Notes under the pieces: model-generated
The model's database searches: none
Seen by the model: only the letters and a program-made list of their open reading frames with translations
Told to the model about the DNA's origin: nothing
NCBI GenBank assembly: GCA_905210055.1
Contig: CAJLVH010000065.1
Location: 1 to 9,550, forward strand
Reading direction: 5' to 3'
Source: an uncultured Enorma sp.
GTDB taxonomy: Bacteria > Actinomycetota > Coriobacteriia > Coriobacteriales > Coriobacteriaceae
DNA: 9,550 nucleotides
Translations under genes and position numbers: made by a program
In this document: piece after piece, positions 1 to 7,319 of the stretch
How positions within the stretch are numbered: position 1 is the first letter of the stretch
How the letters are laid out: every line of letters begins with the position of its first letter

Positions 1-1064
1 GGGCCTTGCGGGTCCTCGCCGGCATCTACGCGCTCCATCATCTCGGCAAGCTTGTCCTCGTACACGAAAACATAGCTCTGCCCATCGATGTAGGTGTCTT
101 CACCCGCCCACGAGGGAATGTTCGCCGAATACATAGAGTCGGTATCCATGCCGCGCATGGCGCTCACGAGCGATAAGATTTCGTCCACCGAAAGCGAGGT
201 GTGCACCATGTCGGCAAGCGAGTCGAGAATCGCCGGAATGGTGCCGATATCGAGATTGTTCAAGATCTTATCGGCAAGGGCGCCGAGCACCATGCGCTGG
301 TGGCGCATGCGCGTGTAATCGCCGTCGGCGAAGAGGTAGCGCGAGCGCGCGAATGCGAGCGCGTGCTCGCCGTCGAGATGCTGCTGGCCAGCGGGAACGT
401 CGACATCGAGATGCGAGTCTCCCTCCACGGCGTCGCCCTCGGGAATGTAGAGATCGATACCGCCCACCGCGTCGATGAGCTTCTCCATGCCCTGGAAGTT
501 GATCTCGGCATATTCGGAAATCTCGACACCGCACAGCTCGTTCACGGCCTCGACCATCTCCTCGGCGCCGTTGCCGTCGTCGTTCTGGCCATAGGTGAAG
601 ACCGCGTTGATCTTCATGGTGCTGCCCTGGTACTCCACCTTGGTATCACGTGGGATGGAGATGAGGGTGACCTGTTGCGTCGTGGCGTCGATGCGCGCCA
701 AGATGATGGAGTCCGTGCGATAGGTGTCCTCGCCGGGGCGACCGTCGGTGCCCAGCAGCAGCATGTAGAACGGCTCGCGCGTCACGTCGGAATCGACGAG
801 CACGGCACGCAGCTCGTCGGTGATGATCCCCGCATCGTTCAGGCGTGCGACGATGCTGTTGAACCACAGCGCGGCAGCGGTGCCGGCGGTCACCAGCATA
901 AGCAGCAACGTACAAACGAGGCTGCGGCGAATGATCTTGCCCCGGCGGCGCTTCCGCGCACGCTCAGAATAGCGCGCGACGTTCTTACGGCTATAGATGC
1001 GGCTCGCGGTGTTCGAAGACGTCCGCCTCGACTGCTGAACCGCCCGCTTATGGCGGACTCCCAT
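1..1064 (-). CDS. LytR-CpsA-Psr (LCP) family cell-wall polymer ligase, C-terminus off the window
   Basis: Partial gene: 354 codons are read from an ATG at 1064 and the frame stays open to the left edge, so the C-terminus is missing. Residues 1-47 are a strongly basic cytoplasmic tail, residues about 48-68 are a single membrane helix, and the rest is extracellular. LCP hallmarks run in order: LLLGTDGR at 103-109 with R116 and D118, ISIPRDT at 135-141, KINAVFTYG at 151-159, GGIDLYIP at 201-208, and LDGEHALAFARSRY at 230-243 followed by DYTRMRHQR at 249-257. The conserved Asp and Arg residues that bind the pyrophosphate of the lipid-linked donor are present. Family members transfer teichoic acid-like or other anionic glycopolymers from undecaprenyl pyrophosphate to peptidoglycan; which polymer is used here cannot be told. 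The start lies 11 nt after the murA stop, behind a modest GGTAGGTAG ribosome site, so co-transcription with murA is likely. Older annotations call such proteins transcriptional regulators; nothing here supports DNA binding. Confidence 0.93.
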   Translation of the reverse strand, partial: MGVRHKRAVQQSRRTSSNTASRIYSRKNVARYSERARKRRRGKIIRRSLVCTLLLMLVTAGTAAALWFNSIVARLNDAGIITDELRAVLVDSDVTREPFYMLLLGTDGRPGEDTYRTDSIILARIDATTQQVTLISIPRDTKVEYQGSTMKINAVFTYGQNDDGNGAEEMVEAVNELCGVEISEYAEINFQGMEKLIDAVGGIDLYIPEGDAVEGDSHLDVDVPAGQQHLDGEHALAFARSRYLFADGDYTRMRHQRMVLGALADKILNNLDIGTIPAILDSLADMVHTSLSVDEILSLVSAMRGMDTDSMYSANIPSWAGEDTYIDGQSYVFVYEDKLAEMMERVDAGEDPQG

Positions 1065-1075
1065 GCTCTACCTAC

Positions 1076-2359
1076 CTAATCGTCCTCGGGATCGGGTACC
1101 GAGAGGCTCTCCACCCTCGCGCCCAGCCCGGTGAGCTTGTCCACGAAACGCTCGTACCCACGGCGAATATGGTGCGTTGCGGAAACGTCCGTCTCTCCGT
1201 CTGCAACAAGACCGGCGAGCACGAGCGCGGCGCCACCACGAAGATCGGGGGACACCACCTCCGCACCCGAGAGGCGCTCGACGCCATGTATGATGGCGTG
1301 ATGACTCTCGATGCGGATATTCGCCCCCATGCGCACGAGCTCGGAGGCGAACATGAAGCGATTCTCGAAGATGTTCTCCGTGATGACCGAAACGCCGTCG
1401 GCAAGGGCGGAAAGCGCCATGATCTGCGCCTGCATATCGGTCGGGAAACCGGGGAACGGAAGCGTTTGGATATCGGCAGGGCGCGGACGTTCGATGCGCC
1501 AGGCGCGCACGCCGCCGTCGATGCGCTCATAGCGAAGACCCATGAGCTCGAGTTTCTTGAACACCATGCCCAGGTGAAGTGGATTGAAGCCCACCACATC
1601 GACGCCGGCGTCGTCGGCAGCAAGCGCAGCCGCCACCACGAACGTGCCGGCCTCGATGCGATCGCCGATCACGCGGTGCTCCACGGGGTGCAGCTCCTCG
1701 ACGCCCTCGATCGTGACGACCGGCGTGCCGGCACCCTGGATCTTGGCACCCATCTCGTTGAGCATGTTCGCCAAATCGACGATCTCGGGCTCACGCGCCG
1801 CGTTGTCGATGACGGTCGTGCCGCGGGCGCGAACCGCCGCCATGATGAGGTTCTCCGTCGCGCCGACGCTGGCGAACTCAAGCGAGACCATAGCACCGGT
1901 GAGACCGTTGCGCGCGTCGGCGTGAATGTAGCCGTGGTCGGTATCGAAGCTCACGCCGAGCGCCTCGAGCCCCAGGATATGCATGTCGATCTTGCGGGCA
2001 CCCAGGTTGCAGCCGCCTGGCATGGCGATCTTCGCCCGGCCGAAGCGCCCGAGCAAAGGCCCCATGACTGCCGTGGAGGCGCGCATCTTGGCTACAAGCT
2101 CGTACGGAGCTTCCCAGCTATCCGCAGCGGAAGTATCGATGCGCAGCGTATGCTCGTCGAGCACGTCGATGGTGGCGCCCAGGCCCTTGAGCACCTTACC
2201 CATCACGTGAACATCGGAGATGTTCGGAACGTTGGTGAGGGTCGTGACACCCGAAGCGAGCAGCGTCGCCGCCATGAGCTTCAGGGCGGAGTTCTTCGCT
2301 CCCGAAGCCTCGACCGTTCCCTTGAGGGCATGTCCGCCATGTACGCGGATGATGTTCAC
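1076..2359 (-). CDS. murA: UDP-N-acetylglucosamine 1-carboxyvinyltransferase (MurA)
   Basis: Cytoplasmic enzyme that transfers enolpyruvate from phosphoenolpyruvate to UDP-GlcNAc, the first committed step of peptidoglycan synthesis. The 427-residue length is normal for the family. Visible active-site features are K22-N23 in SGAKNSAL, R93 in the KMRAS stretch, the catalytic loop PGGCNLG with the acid/base cysteine at C117, DRIEAGTF at 233-240, and D308 in FPTDMQAQ. Having Cys rather than Asp at 117 predicts fosfomycin sensitivity of the enzyme (family knowledge, untested here). The start is a GTG at 2359, supported by GAAAGGGTGG ending 4 nt upstream. It follows atpC after an 85-nt gap that contains a hairpin, and precedes an LCP wall-polymer ligase by 11 nt. 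Actinobacteria and Firmicutes may carry a second murA paralogue; only one is in this window. Confidence 0.98.
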   Translation of the reverse strand: MNIIRVHGGHALKGTVEASGAKNSALKLMAATLLASGVTTLTNVPNISDVHVMGKVLKGLGATIDVLDEHTLRIDTSAADSWEAPYELVAKMRASTAVMGPLLGRFGRAKIAMPGGCNLGARKIDMHILGLEALGVSFDTDHGYIHADARNGLTGAMVSLEFASVGATENLIMAAVRARGTTVIDNAAREPEIVDLANMLNEMGAKIQGAGTPVVTIEGVEELHPVEHRVIGDRIEAGTFVVAAALAADDAGVDVVGFNPLHLGMVFKKLELMGLRYERIDGGVRAWRIERPRPADIQTLPFPGFPTDMQAQIMALSALADGVSVITENIFENRFMFASELVRMGANIRIESHHAIIHGVERLSGAEVVSPDLRGGAALVLAGLVADGETDVSATHHIRRGYERFVDKLTGLGARVESLSVPDPEDD

Positions 2360-2363
2360 GTAG

Positions 2364-2373
2364 CCACCCTTTC
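2364..2373 (-). promoter_or_regulatory. murA ribosome binding site
   Basis: The minus strand reads GAAAGGGTGG, then CTAC, then the GTG start of murA. The AAAGG core is 8 nt from the start, a normal spacing. The site begins one base after the U run of the upstream hairpin, so hairpin and ribosome site are almost contiguous. The same ten bases occur before atpB (9036-9045). Confidence 0.75.
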
Positions 2374-2410
2374 AAAACCATGCCCGGGCGAATCAATCGC
2401 TCCGGGCATG
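2374..2410 (-). terminator. Hairpin with short U run between atpC and murA (partial terminator or attenuator)
   Basis: An exact 9-bp inverted repeat, CATGCCCGG at 2379-2387 and CCGGGCATG at 2402-2410, is continued inward by GCGA/TCGC (2388-2391 and 2397-2400) with one bulged T, leaving a 5-nt loop. On the minus strand it is followed by GTTTTG, four U residues in RNA. This is the shape of a Rho-independent terminator, but the U run is short, so incomplete termination is more likely than a full stop. It may lower murA expression relative to the ATP synthase genes or protect the atp mRNA 3' end. The stem is seen directly; its function is inferred. Confidence 0.6.
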
Positions 2411-2444
2411 ATGCGTTCGTGATCGCTGGTGTTCGAGCGGCGTG

Positions 2445-2837
2445 CTAGTTCGCGCTCAACAGCTTGCACCATGCGATTTCATTATAAAGATAGGCGCGCC
2501 GTGCATCATCTGCCGACAAATTACCCAATTGTTCTTCAAATCCCTGTAGACGCTCGCGCACCTCGTCCGCGTTCACCGAAGCCATGTCCTCGGCGCGCTC
2601 GGCGAGGATGACGGCCTCGTCACCCGTGATCTCCGCATAGCCGCCATCCACAGCAAACGTATGGGTTACGCTGCCCATTTGCGCGTCGCACACGCGAACG
2701 TAGCCTGCCGTGACCGAGCAGATCTCGCTCGCATGGCGCGGCGCGACACCCAGCTCACCGTCGGCTGTGGGGAGCGCGACGAACGCCGCCTCGCCCTCAT
2801 AGGCATAATGTTCCGGACACACGATGCGCACATGCAT
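2445..2837 (-). CDS. atpC: ATP synthase F1 subunit epsilon
   Basis: Central-stalk subunit that joins gamma to the c ring and can restrain ATP hydrolysis. The 130-residue length fits the family. Residues 1-85 match the N-terminal beta-sandwich, with GEAAFVALPTADGELGVAPR at 15-34 (family form: GELGILPGH) and FAVDGGYAEI at 61-70. Residues about 88-125 form the predicted C-terminal helical hairpin, ending DDARRAYLYNEIAWCKLL. I see no clear ATP-binding motif of the Bacillus type in that hairpin. Four cysteines (7, 40, 50, 124) are more than usual. The ATG lies 2 nt after the atpD stop, with only weak ribosome-site similarity (AAGGCGAG), which suggests translational coupling to atpD. The last 100 or so bases are locally more AT-rich than the neighbours and include a TATAAT. 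Confidence 0.96.
   Translation of the reverse strand: MHVRIVCPEHYAYEGEAAFVALPTADGELGVAPRHASEICSVTAGYVRVCDAQMGSVTHTFAVDGGYAEITGDEAVILAERAEDMASVNADEVRERLQGFEEQLGNLSADDARRAYLYNEIAWCKLLSAN
2481..2486 (-). promoter_or_regulatory. Possible -10 element inside the atpC 3' end, in front of murA
   Basis: The minus strand carries an exact TATAAT (codons Leu-Tyr-Asn) about 120 nt upstream of the murA start, in an AT-rich patch of an otherwise GC-rich gene. No good -35 is seen at 16-18 bp: the hexamers there read TGATGC, ATGATG and GATGAT. There is no extended -10 TGn. If used, transcripts would start before the 2374-2410 hairpin and carry it in the murA leader. This is a weak call from a six-base match. 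Confidence 0.25.
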
Positions 2838-2839
2838 GG

Positions 2840-4297
2840 CTACTCGCTCGCCTTCATCTTCTCAGCGCGCTCGCGCACGTCGTCGATGGTGCCGGCATAG
2901 CGGAACGCTTGCTCCGGAATGTCGTCGCACTCGCCGTCGACGATCGCGGCGAAGCTGCGCACCGTGTCCTCGACGCGAATGTACACGCCGGGGTTGCCGG
3001 TGAACTTCTCGGCCACGTGGAAGGACTGCGAGAGGAACTGCTGCAGCTTGCGCGCACGGTCGACCGTGAGGCGCTGCTCTTCGGAGAGCTCGTCCATACC
3101 AAGGATCGCGATGATGTCCTGGAGGTCGGAGTATTCCTGCAGGATCTCCTGCACCTTCACCGCCACGCGGTAGTGCTCCTCGCCCACAATGGTGGGATCG
3201 AGCGCGTCCGAGGACGAAGCCAGCGGGTCGATGGCCGGGTACAGGCCGAGCGCCGCGATGGAGCGCGAAAGCACCGTCTGCGCATCGAGGTGAGTGAACG
3301 TCGTGGCGGGCGCGGGGTCCGTAAGGTCGTCCGCCGGGACGTAAACAGCCTGCACCGAGGTGATGGAGCCGGTCTTGGTGGACGTGATGCGCTCCTGCAG
3401 GTCGCCCATCTCGGTCGCGAGGGTGGGCTGGTAGCCTACGGCCGAGGGCATGCGGCCGAGAAGCGCCGAGACCTCGGAGCCGGCCTGCGAGAAGCGGAAG
3501 ATGTTATCGATGAACAGCAGCACGTCCTGACCGCGGTCGCGGAAGTACTCCGCCGCGGTGAGGCCGGCGAGGCCCACGCGCAGGCGTGCTCCCGGGGGCT
3601 CGTTCATCTGACCGTAGACGAGGCACGTCTTGTCGATGACGCCGGATTCCGTCATCTCGAGGTAGAGATCCGTGCCCTCACGCGTGCGCTCGCCCACGCC
3701 CGTGAAGACCGAAGTGCCGTTATGCTCCTGAGCGAGATTGTTGATGAGTTCCTGGATGAGCACGGTCTTGCCCACGCCGGCGCCGCCGAACAGTCCCGTC
3801 TTACCGCCGCGGATATAGGGCTCGAGCAGGTCGACGGCCTTGATACCGGTTTCGAAAATCTCGGTCTGCGTGGTGAGCTCGTCGAAATGCGGCGCAGGAT
3901 GATGGATGGGGTAGTAGTCCTCCACCTCGGGCATGGGCTTGCCGTCGACGGGCTGGCCGAGCACGTTCCAGATGCGGCCGAGGGTCTCCGGACCTACGGG
4001 CATCTTCATGGGCTCGCCGGTGTCCACCGCGGTGAGGCCGCGCTGGAGGCCGTCCGTCGAGGTCATGGCGACGCAGCGGGCGATGCCGCCAGGCTGCTGG
4101 CTCTCGACCTCGAGAATCGTGCTCACATGGCCCATCGGGGTATCGGCCTCGACGGTCAGGGCGTTGTAGATACCGGGCACCGCCGCGGGGAATTGCACGT
4201 CCACCACGGCGCCGATGATGCGCACGATGCGGCCGGTTCCAGCGGTGCGTGCGTGCCCGGCCTCCTCGATGGCCGTCTTCATGCTCGGATCAATCAT
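2840..4297 (-). CDS. atpD: ATP synthase F1 subunit beta (catalytic)
   Basis: Catalytic subunit of the F1 head, cytoplasmic, three copies per complex, synthesising ATP from ADP and phosphate. Length 485. The N-terminal beta-barrel begins near residue 21 (TGRIVRIIGAVVDVQFP at 21-37). The nucleotide domain has Walker A GGAGVGKT at 171-178, the catalytic glutamate and following arginine in VGERTREG (E203, R204), and Walker B LLFIDN at 260-265. The C-terminal DELSEEQ motif at 402-408 is intact. The first 20 or so residues extend beyond the usual bacterial start, which normally lies just before the GKIVQVIGAVVDV stretch. The ATG at 4297 is well supported by GGAGG 7 nt upstream and overlaps the atpG stop as ATGA, so atpG and atpD are probably translationally coupled. 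Confidence 0.99.
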   Translation of the reverse strand: MIDPSMKTAIEEAGHARTAGTGRIVRIIGAVVDVQFPAAVPGIYNALTVEADTPMGHVSTILEVESQQPGGIARCVAMTSTDGLQRGLTAVDTGEPMKMPVGPETLGRIWNVLGQPVDGKPMPEVEDYYPIHHPAPHFDELTTQTEIFETGIKAVDLLEPYIRGGKTGLFGGAGVGKTVLIQELINNLAQEHNGTSVFTGVGERTREGTDLYLEMTESGVIDKTCLVYGQMNEPPGARLRVGLAGLTAAEYFRDRGQDVLLFIDNIFRFSQAGSEVSALLGRMPSAVGYQPTLATEMGDLQERITSTKTGSITSVQAVYVPADDLTDPAPATTFTHLDAQTVLSRSIAALGLYPAIDPLASSSDALDPTIVGEEHYRVAVKVQEILQEYSDLQDIIAILGMDELSEEQRLTVDRARKLQQFLSQSFHVAEKFTGNPGVYIRVEDTVRSFAAIVDGECDDIPEQAFRYAGTIDDVRERAEKMKASE

Positions 4298-5205
4298 TGC
4301 TGTTCCTCCAATGCTGAGGCACCGCCCACGATCTCATTGATCTCGGTGGTGATGGATGCCTGGCGCACGCGGTTGTACGTGCGCGTCAAGGTGGCGACGA
4401 TCGCCGTGGCGTTCTCAGTCGCCGAATGCATGGCCTTGCGGCGCGCACCCTGCTCGGCGGCTGCCGAGTCGATGAGCGCCTGATGGATGACGGTCAGGAT
4501 GTAACTCGGGACGAGCTCGCCCAGAACGCGCTCCGCAGAGGGGACGAATTTGAACGCGGACGACACGCGCACAGGGCCTTCGCTCTCGTTTTTGCGCGGG
4601 CCGTGCGCCATCGCGACGGCGTTCGGATCGAGCGGCAGCAGGGTCTCGCAGCGAAGCTCCTGGTCAACACGATTCTTCGCATGGTGGTAAACGACGACCA
4701 CGCGATCGAGCTCGCCTGCCGCGTAGGCGCGGCACACGTAGCTCGAGATCATGCGCGCCTCTTCGAGACTCGGGTCTGCCGAGGTGCCCTCGAAGTGCAT
4801 CGCAAGCGCAGCGTGATTGCGGAAGTACTCGCTCGGCTTGCGCCCACAGGTGATGACCTGCGCCTTGGCGCCCGCCCGCTCCCATTCGCCCATGATGCGC
4901 TCCGCGGCGCGCTCGACGCCCACGTTGAAGCCGCCGGCGAGCCCGCGGTCAGAGGCGATCGCGATCACCAGGCCATTGCGTACTGCCTCGCGCCGCTTAA
5001 GCATGGGGTTGTCACCCGCCGCCTGCACGTCTTGCGCGACGGTGAGCATAACATCGGTGAGCGCTGCCTTGTAGGGCTCAGACTGCACCGAGCGGTCGAG
5101 CGCACGGCGAATCTTCGCCGTGGAGACCATCTCCATGGTGCGGGTAATCTGCTTGGTGCTCTGCACCGAGGAGATGCGCTTCCGAATGTCGCGAAGGTTC
5201 GCCAT
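4294..5205 (-). CDS. atpG: ATP synthase F1 subunit gamma
   Basis: Rotating central shaft of F1, 303 residues, in the normal range. Both ends form the expected coiled coil. The N-terminal helix is MANLRDIRKRISSVQSTKQI with TRTMEMVSTAKIRRA following. The C-terminal helix contains EQGARRKAMHSATENA at 251-266 and RQASITTEINEIVGG at 281-295. The Rossmann-like middle domain has SDRGLAGGFN at 85-94, close to the family's SDRGLCGGFN. The frame is open far upstream, but that part overlaps atpA and has no family similarity. The ATG at 5205 is the true start because it begins the conserved helix and has AGGAG 10 nt upstream, inside the last atpA codons. It starts 4 nt after the atpA stop and overlaps atpD by 4 nt. 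Confidence 0.98.
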   Translation of the reverse strand: MANLRDIRKRISSVQSTKQITRTMEMVSTAKIRRALDRSVQSEPYKAALTDVMLTVAQDVQAAGDNPMLKRREAVRNGLVIAIASDRGLAGGFNVGVERAAERIMGEWERAGAKAQVITCGRKPSEYFRNHAALAMHFEGTSADPSLEEARMISSYVCRAYAAGELDRVVVVYHHAKNRVDQELRCETLLPLDPNAVAMAHGPRKNESEGPVRVSSAFKFVPSAERVLGELVPSYILTVIHQALIDSAAAEQGARRKAMHSATENATAIVATLTRTYNRVRQASITTEINEIVGGASALEEQQ

Positions 5206-5209
5206 GGGG

Positions 5210-6832
5210 CTACTGCTCCTCGTTCTCTGCCGTCGCCTCCGCAGCGTCCGCGGAGGACGCCTCGGCGTTGCGGGAAAGGTACTGCGTCTTGAAATCGACG
5301 AGCGCGTGGTCGAGCGAGCTCTTGAGGGATCCCTCGATCTTCTCCGTGCGCAGGCGGCGAAGCAGCGGCGCGTAGGAATTGCGCATGACCTCGAGCAGCT
5401 CATCGCGGAACGGGAGCACTTGCGCGACGGGCAGGTCGTCGAGATAGCCCTCGTTGCCAGCGTAGAGAGCAACCGTCTGTTCGGCCACGTCGAACGGCTT
5501 GAAGCGAGGCTGCTTCAGAAGCTCCGTCATACGCGAGCCGTGCGTGAGCTGCTTCTGGGTGGTTGCGTCGAGGTCGGAACCGAACTGCGCGAAATCTTGC
5601 AGCTCCTGGTACGAAGCGAGGTCGAGGCGCAGGTTGCCGGCGACCTGCTTCATGGCCTTCGTCTGCGCAGCGCCGCCAACACGCGACACCGAGATGCCTA
5701 CGTCGACTGCCGGGCGCTGACCCTGGAAGAAGAGGTCGCTCTGCAGGTAGATCTGACCATCGGTGATGGAGATGACGTTCGTGGGGATGTAGGCCGACAC
5801 GTCGCCGTCCTGCGTTTCGATGAGCGGAAGCGCCGTAAGCGAGCCGGAGCCCTTCTCCTCGGAGAGCTTGCAGGCGCGCTCGAGCAAGCGGGAATGCAGG
5901 TAGAAGATGTCGCCGGGATACGCCTCGCGTCCGGGCGGGCGGCGTAGCGTGAGCGACATCTGACGATACGCCACGGCGTGCTTCGACAGATCGTCGTAGA
6001 TGATGAGCACGTGGCCGCCAGGGTTCTCGGCACTTGCGGGCTTGCCGTCCTTGCCGTTGTACATGAAGAACTCGCCGATGGCGGCACCCGCCATGGGGGC
6101 GATGTACTGGAGCGGAGCGGAATCGGCCGCGGTAGCCGAAACGATGACCGTGTAGTCGAGCGCGTGGTGCTTCGAGAGCGTCTCGCGGATGCTCGCCACC
6201 GTCGAGGCTTTCTGACCGATGGCGACGTAGATGCAGATGATGCCCTTGCCGCGCTGGTTCAGAATGGCGTCGATGGCGATGGCGGTCTTGCCCGTCTTGC
6301 GGTCGCCGATGATGAGCTCACGCTGGCCGCGACCGATGGGGATCATGGAGTCGATGGCAAGGAGACCTGTCTGGAGCGGCTCGCACACCGGGGTGCGGTC
6401 GATAACGCCGGGTGCCTTGAACTCGATGGGACGACGATGCGAGGTGCGGATATCGCCCAGGCCGTCGATGGGCTGGCCGAGCGGGTTCACCACGCGGCCG
6501 AGCATGCTCCGGCCAACGGGGATATCCATGATGCGGCCGGTCGTGCGGCACTCATCGCCCTCGGCGATGGTGTCGACGTCGCCGAAGAGCACGGCGCCGA
6601 CCTCATCGCGCTCGAGGTTCTGGGCGAGGCCGAAGACGGTTCCACCCGTTTCGGGGCTCTTGAACTCGAGAAGCTCGCCTGCCATGGCGTTGCGCAAGCC
6701 GGCGACACGTGCGATACCGTCACCGACCTCGTCGACATGGGAGACCTCCTGCGTGTCGACGGTCGCGGAGAGCGTATCGAGCCGCTCGGCAAGGGCGCGC
6801 GCGATGGTTTGCGCGTCAATCTTCTCAGACAT
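5210..6832 (-). CDS. atpA: ATP synthase F1 subunit alpha (regulatory)
   Basis: Non-catalytic nucleotide-binding subunit of the F1 hexamer. Length 540. Walker A is GDRKTGKT at 176-183 (usually GDRQTGKT), Walker B is LIIYDD at 277-282, and the arginine finger that completes the beta active site is R384 in SVSRVGGAAQTK. The family stretch RRPPGREAYPGDIFYLHSR lies at 297-315. An insertion of about 12 residues (262-273, DGKPASAENPGG) separates MYNGK from HVLIIYDD, which are normally adjacent. The C-terminal 18 residues are Ala/Glu-rich and low-complexity. Start choice: a GTG at 6844 is in frame but overlaps the ribosome site, whereas the ATG at 6832 follows GGGAGGTGA at good spacing. It overlaps the atpH stop by 8 nt, which suggests coupled translation. 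Confidence 0.99.
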   Translation of the reverse strand: MSEKIDAQTIARALAERLDTLSATVDTQEVSHVDEVGDGIARVAGLRNAMAGELLEFKSPETGGTVFGLAQNLERDEVGAVLFGDVDTIAEGDECRTTGRIMDIPVGRSMLGRVVNPLGQPIDGLGDIRTSHRRPIEFKAPGVIDRTPVCEPLQTGLLAIDSMIPIGRGQRELIIGDRKTGKTAIAIDAILNQRGKGIICIYVAIGQKASTVASIRETLSKHHALDYTVIVSATAADSAPLQYIAPMAGAAIGEFFMYNGKDGKPASAENPGGHVLIIYDDLSKHAVAYRQMSLTLRRPPGREAYPGDIFYLHSRLLERACKLSEEKGSGSLTALPLIETQDGDVSAYIPTNVISITDGQIYLQSDLFFQGQRPAVDVGISVSRVGGAAQTKAMKQVAGNLRLDLASYQELQDFAQFGSDLDATTQKQLTHGSRMTELLKQPRFKPFDVAEQTVALYAGNEGYLDDLPVAQVLPFRDELLEVMRNSYAPLLRRLRTEKIEGSLKSSLDHALVDFKTQYLSRNAEASSADAAEATAENEEQ

Positions 6833-7319
6833 GGGTAGCGTCACCTCCCTGAGGTGCGTGCGTTAGGTGTACGGAAGCGAGCGTGTCGCGCGCCGCGCGC
6901 AGCTGCGTCTTGACCGAGATATCGCGGCGCTGTCCGCGCGCCTCGAACACGATACCGCCGATGATGGAGGGATCGACGTTCTCGATGAGGAAGACCTTCT
7001 TGCCGAAGTCCTTCTCGTAGCGCTCCTTGATCTGGGCGCGGAGCTCATCGTCGAGCGGCACGGCGGTCGTCACCGTGAGGCCAAGGATATCGTCGTCCTC
7101 CTCGGTCATCGTCCGGTACAGCTCGGCGATGCGCGGAAGCAGGTCGAGCTGGTCGCGCTCAACGAGTGCTTTCAGCACCTCGAGCAGCTCAGGCGTCATG
7201 CTCGCAAGCGCCTCGAGCTGCTTCAGATCCTGGAAGACGCGGCCTTCCGTCTTCCCCGCCTCGAGCAGGGAGCGGGCGTACGTCTCGAGGACCTTCATCT
7301 CCCGGCGGCTAGTTGGCAT
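6825..7319 (-). CDS. atpH: ATP synthase F1 subunit delta
   Basis: Peripheral-stalk subunit that ties the top of the alpha/beta head to the b dimer. At 164 residues it is slightly shorter than the usual 175-180. The N-terminal helical domain starts with the typical ETYARSLLEAG at 12-22. The conserved C-terminal signature is VDPSIIGGIVFEARGQRRD at 115-133 followed by ISVKTQLRAAR. The ATG at 7319 overlaps the atpF stop by 11 nt. A second in-frame ATG at 7298 (Met8) sits immediately after GGGAG, which is too close for a normal ribosome site. I prefer 7319, with AAGGAAG about 12 nt upstream, but the 157-residue form cannot be excluded. Function is secure from sequence plus position; the start is not. 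Confidence 0.95.
   Translation of the reverse strand: MPTSRREMKVLETYARSLLEAGKTEGRVFQDLKQLEALASMTPELLEVLKALVERDQLDLLPRIAELYRTMTEEDDDILGLTVTTAVPLDDELRAQIKERYEKDFGKKVFLIENVDPSIIGGIVFEARGQRRDISVKTQLRAARDTLASVHLTHAPQGGDATHV

Noticed and set aside
2909..4483. A 524-codon plus-strand open frame opposite atpD, and similar long plus-strand frames at 201-1079, 1169-2422, 4426-5292, 5120-5947, 5978-6838, 7027-8172 and 8233-8973
   Set aside because: At the frames I checked (opposite atpD, murA and the LCP gene) the antisense codons align exactly with sense codons, so a stop would need a TTA, CTA or TCA sense codon, which high-GC codon use avoids. The translations are His/Arg/Asp-rich with no domain, while the minus strand carries clear conserved proteins.
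5206..5472. An 89-residue N-terminal extension of gamma from an upstream start
   Set aside because: It is Arg/Ser-rich, overlaps the atpA 3' end and has no family similarity. The conserved gamma helix and ribosome site place the start at 5205.
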